A stretch of 64,000 nucleotides of DNA, from positions 1 to 64,000 of the forward strand of contig NZ_PVBR01000020.1 of the NCBI RefSeq assembly GCF_002980495.1, written 5' to 3'. Shown one piece after another: positions 62,774 through 64,000 of this stretch. How positions within the stretch are numbered: position 1 is the stretch's first letter; every line of letters begins with the position of its first letter. The DNA is from Phyllobacterium phragmitis (GTDB taxonomy: Bacteria; Pseudomonadota; Alphaproteobacteria; Rhizobiales; Rhizobiaceae). The translations under genes were made by a program, and so were the position numbers. Below the pieces are notes generated by a model. That model searched no databases and was not told the DNA's origin. It was given only the letters and a program-made list of their open reading frames with translations.

Positions 62774-63748
62774 TCAGTTCGGTGCCACAGCGACACCCCA
62801 GGGCAGCGCCCCGACCGTTACGGATTTGACCGGTTCATCGGCCTCCGTATCGATAAAGGTAACATCATTCGACAAGCCATTGGTGCTGATGATGAATTTT
62901 CCATCAGGCGTGAAGGCGAGCTGCCAGACCCTTTGGCCAACGAGAACATATTTCTCGACCTCGTAGGTCTCGGCATTCACCACGGCAACGCGATTTGCGG
63001 GCCCGAGCGCGACATAGGCTTTCTTGCCGTCGGCCGAGATGCGCACGCCGACGGGCTGGATCGCCTCCGACCGTAATCCCTGGATTTCGAAGGTGATCTT
63101 GTGTTTCACTTCGCGCGTCTGATTATCGATGACCGAGACGGTTCCACCGATCTCGGCCGAAACCCAGACTTCCGACCCATCCGGCTTGAATTCGGCGAAG
63201 CGTGGACGTGCATCCACCAGCACATTGTCGGTGATCTCATGCGTCGAGGTGTCGATGAAATGCGCCATGTTGGTCGTCTCTGAGGTGTTGACCATGGTCT
63301 TGCCATCGGGGCTGATGCCCATGCCCTCCGGCTCGACGCCCACGGGGATCTCCGCGATCATGCTCTTCTTTTCGACGTCGATGGCGGTGACGAGATTATC
63401 GTCCTCATTGGCGACGTAGAGCGTCTTGCCGTCAGGCGACAGGACGAACAGCTCGGGATCGGGACCCGACGGCAAAGAGCCGATGATTTCGTGGGTCGCC
63501 GTGTCGATGATTTCGACCGTGTCGTCATCGCTGGCGCAGACATAAAGGAATTTTCCGTCGTGGGAGACGGTGATGCCGCGCGGCCGTTGACCGACATCGA
63601 TGGTCTTGACTACCTCCATCGTCGCGGAATCAACGATCGTGACCGTGTTGTCCTTCTCGTTGGAGACATAGACCATATTTGCCCATGCAGATTGTGCAGA
63701 AAATTGCAGTGCCGCCGTCACTGCGAGCATACTCATGTGACTTCGCAT
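62774..63748 (-). CDS. PQQ-catabolism-associated YVTN beta-propeller protein
   Basis: 324 residues from the ATG at 63748 with GGGAGGACGATA upstream. Signal peptide (MSMLAVTAALQFSAQSAWA), then seven repeated YVTN-type blades such as MVYVSNEKDNTVTIVD, FLYVCASDDDTVEIID and TLYVANEDDNLVTAID. Periplasmic. This family is defined by its constant linkage to PQQ-dependent dehydrogenases and the LutA-type binding protein just upstream. Several DDD/EDD loops could bind cations. Confidence 0.9.
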   Translation of the reverse strand: MRSHMSMLAVTAALQFSAQSAWANMVYVSNEKDNTVTIVDSATMEVVKTIDVGQRPRGITVSHDGKFLYVCASDDDTVEIIDTATHEIIGSLPSGPDPELFVLSPDGKTLYVANEDDNLVTAIDVEKKSMIAEIPVGVEPEGMGISPDGKTMVNTSETTNMAHFIDTSTHEITDNVLVDARPRFAEFKPDGSEVWVSAEIGGTVSVIDNQTREVKHKITFEIQGLRSEAIQPVGVRISADGKKAYVALGPANRVAVVNAETYEVEKYVLVGQRVWQLAFTPDGKFIISTNGLSNDVTFIDTEADEPVKSVTVGALPWGVAVAPN

Positions 63749-63762
63749 TATCGTCCTCCCAT

Positions 63763-64000
63763 TCAATTCAACTTACATTTGCTCTCCGGCCTGTCTATGC
63801 CCAGCGTATCGAGCTCGCTGTATTGATGCAGAAAGCCCTCCTGCGGTGAGGTGGAGACGACGCCGCGACCGTCTGCAAGCAGGATCGGCTGGCGCAATTG
63901 CCAGTTCCAGTTGCGGAAGGTGACTTTCTGGCCCTTGAAAGCCGCGATCGAGAAATCGTCTTCCTTGATGAAAGCCTCGATTTTCGCAGGATCGTTTTCA
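63763..64000 (-). CDS. PQQ/lut-type ABC substrate-binding protein, C-terminal 79 aa (runs off window)
   Basis: The minus strand from the window edge to a TGA at 63763-63765 reads ENDPAKIEAFIKEDDFSIA, then TFRNWNWQLRQPILLADGRG and EGFLHQYSELDTLGIDRPES. This is the conserved C-terminus of the substrate-binding protein of the PQQ-dependent alcohol dehydrogenase ABC system (LutA-like, related to branched-chain amino-acid binding proteins). The rest lies beyond 64000. It precedes the propeller gene by 14 bases, so it should be upstream in the same operon. Confidence 0.85.
   Translation of the reverse strand, partial: ENDPAKIEAFIKEDDFSIAAFKGQKVTFRNWNWQLRQPILLADGRGVVSTSPQEGFLHQYSELDTLGIDRPESKCKLN

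Overview
The window reads as alphaproteobacterial chromosome or large-replicon DNA. GC content is high, ATGA and TTGA stop/start overlaps are very frequent, and the gene content (cbbFPTALSXE, XoxF, CdhR-type carnitine catabolism, many ABC importers) is typical of Hyphomicrobiales (Rhizobiales). The palindromic intergenic repeats resemble those of Rhizobiaceae, Brucellaceae and Phyllobacteriaceae. The genus cannot be fixed from the sequence alone. No rRNA, tRNA or CRISPR array was seen.

Region 1 (1-7.5 kb): the edge of an IS481-type element abuts an SDR gene that has lost its N-terminal half. It is followed by a LacI-type regulator convergent with a five-gene operon on the minus strand: a metallophosphoesterase and a Ugp/sugar-type ABC importer. 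An IS110-family transposase remnant separates this from the next block.

Region 2 (7.5-26 kb): a nitrogen-compound catabolic island. On the minus strand lie a spermidine/putrescine-type ABC importer, an FAD-linked oxidase and a LysR regulator. Divergent from these are an AbgB-like M20 hydrolase, a guanidino-group-modifying (GME) hydrolase and an aldehyde dehydrogenase. Convergent with those is a fully overlapping four-gene operon: a second GME (dimethylargininase-like) hydrolase, a TetR regulator, an AruH-like arginine transaminase and an AruI-like 2-ketoarginine decarboxylase. Divergent from that operon is a polar amino-acid ABC importer. Together they look like uptake and breakdown of arginine, methylarginine or other guanidino compounds by an arrangement I do not recognise as a described pathway.

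Region 3 (26-34.7 kb): a six-gene operon for carnitine and probably gamma-butyrobetaine (cdhC, cdhA, acyl-CoA dehydrogenase, ADP-forming CoA ligase, carnitinyl-CoA dehydratase-like protein, alpha/beta hydrolase), divergent from cdhR and the cdhB thioesterase.

Region 4 (34.9-45.2 kb): a complete Calvin-cycle operon, cbbR divergent from cbbFPTALSXE, with form IC RuBisCO and a trailing thioredoxin-like gene.

Region 5 (45.2-64 kb): a lanthanide-dependent methanol/alcohol oxidation block. It holds a c-type cytochrome, a NitT/TauT-like ABC system, a quinoprotein relay zinc hydrolase and SoxYZ-like carrier, xoxFGJ, a C-x3-C-W protein, pqqABCDE (pqqA only 31 codons), and a minus-strand PQQ-associated ABC module resembling the Methylobacterium lut (lanthanide transport) cluster. 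An Asp-rich secreted protein sits in that module.

The simplest overall reading is a facultative autotrophic methylotroph. XoxF/PQQ/cytochrome oxidises methanol to supply electrons, the resulting CO2 is fixed by the cbb operon, and methylated or guanidino nitrogen compounds (carnitine, arginine derivatives) are also scavenged. Palindromic intergenic repeats sit at many operon borders, and several stem-loops probably act as terminators or attenuators.
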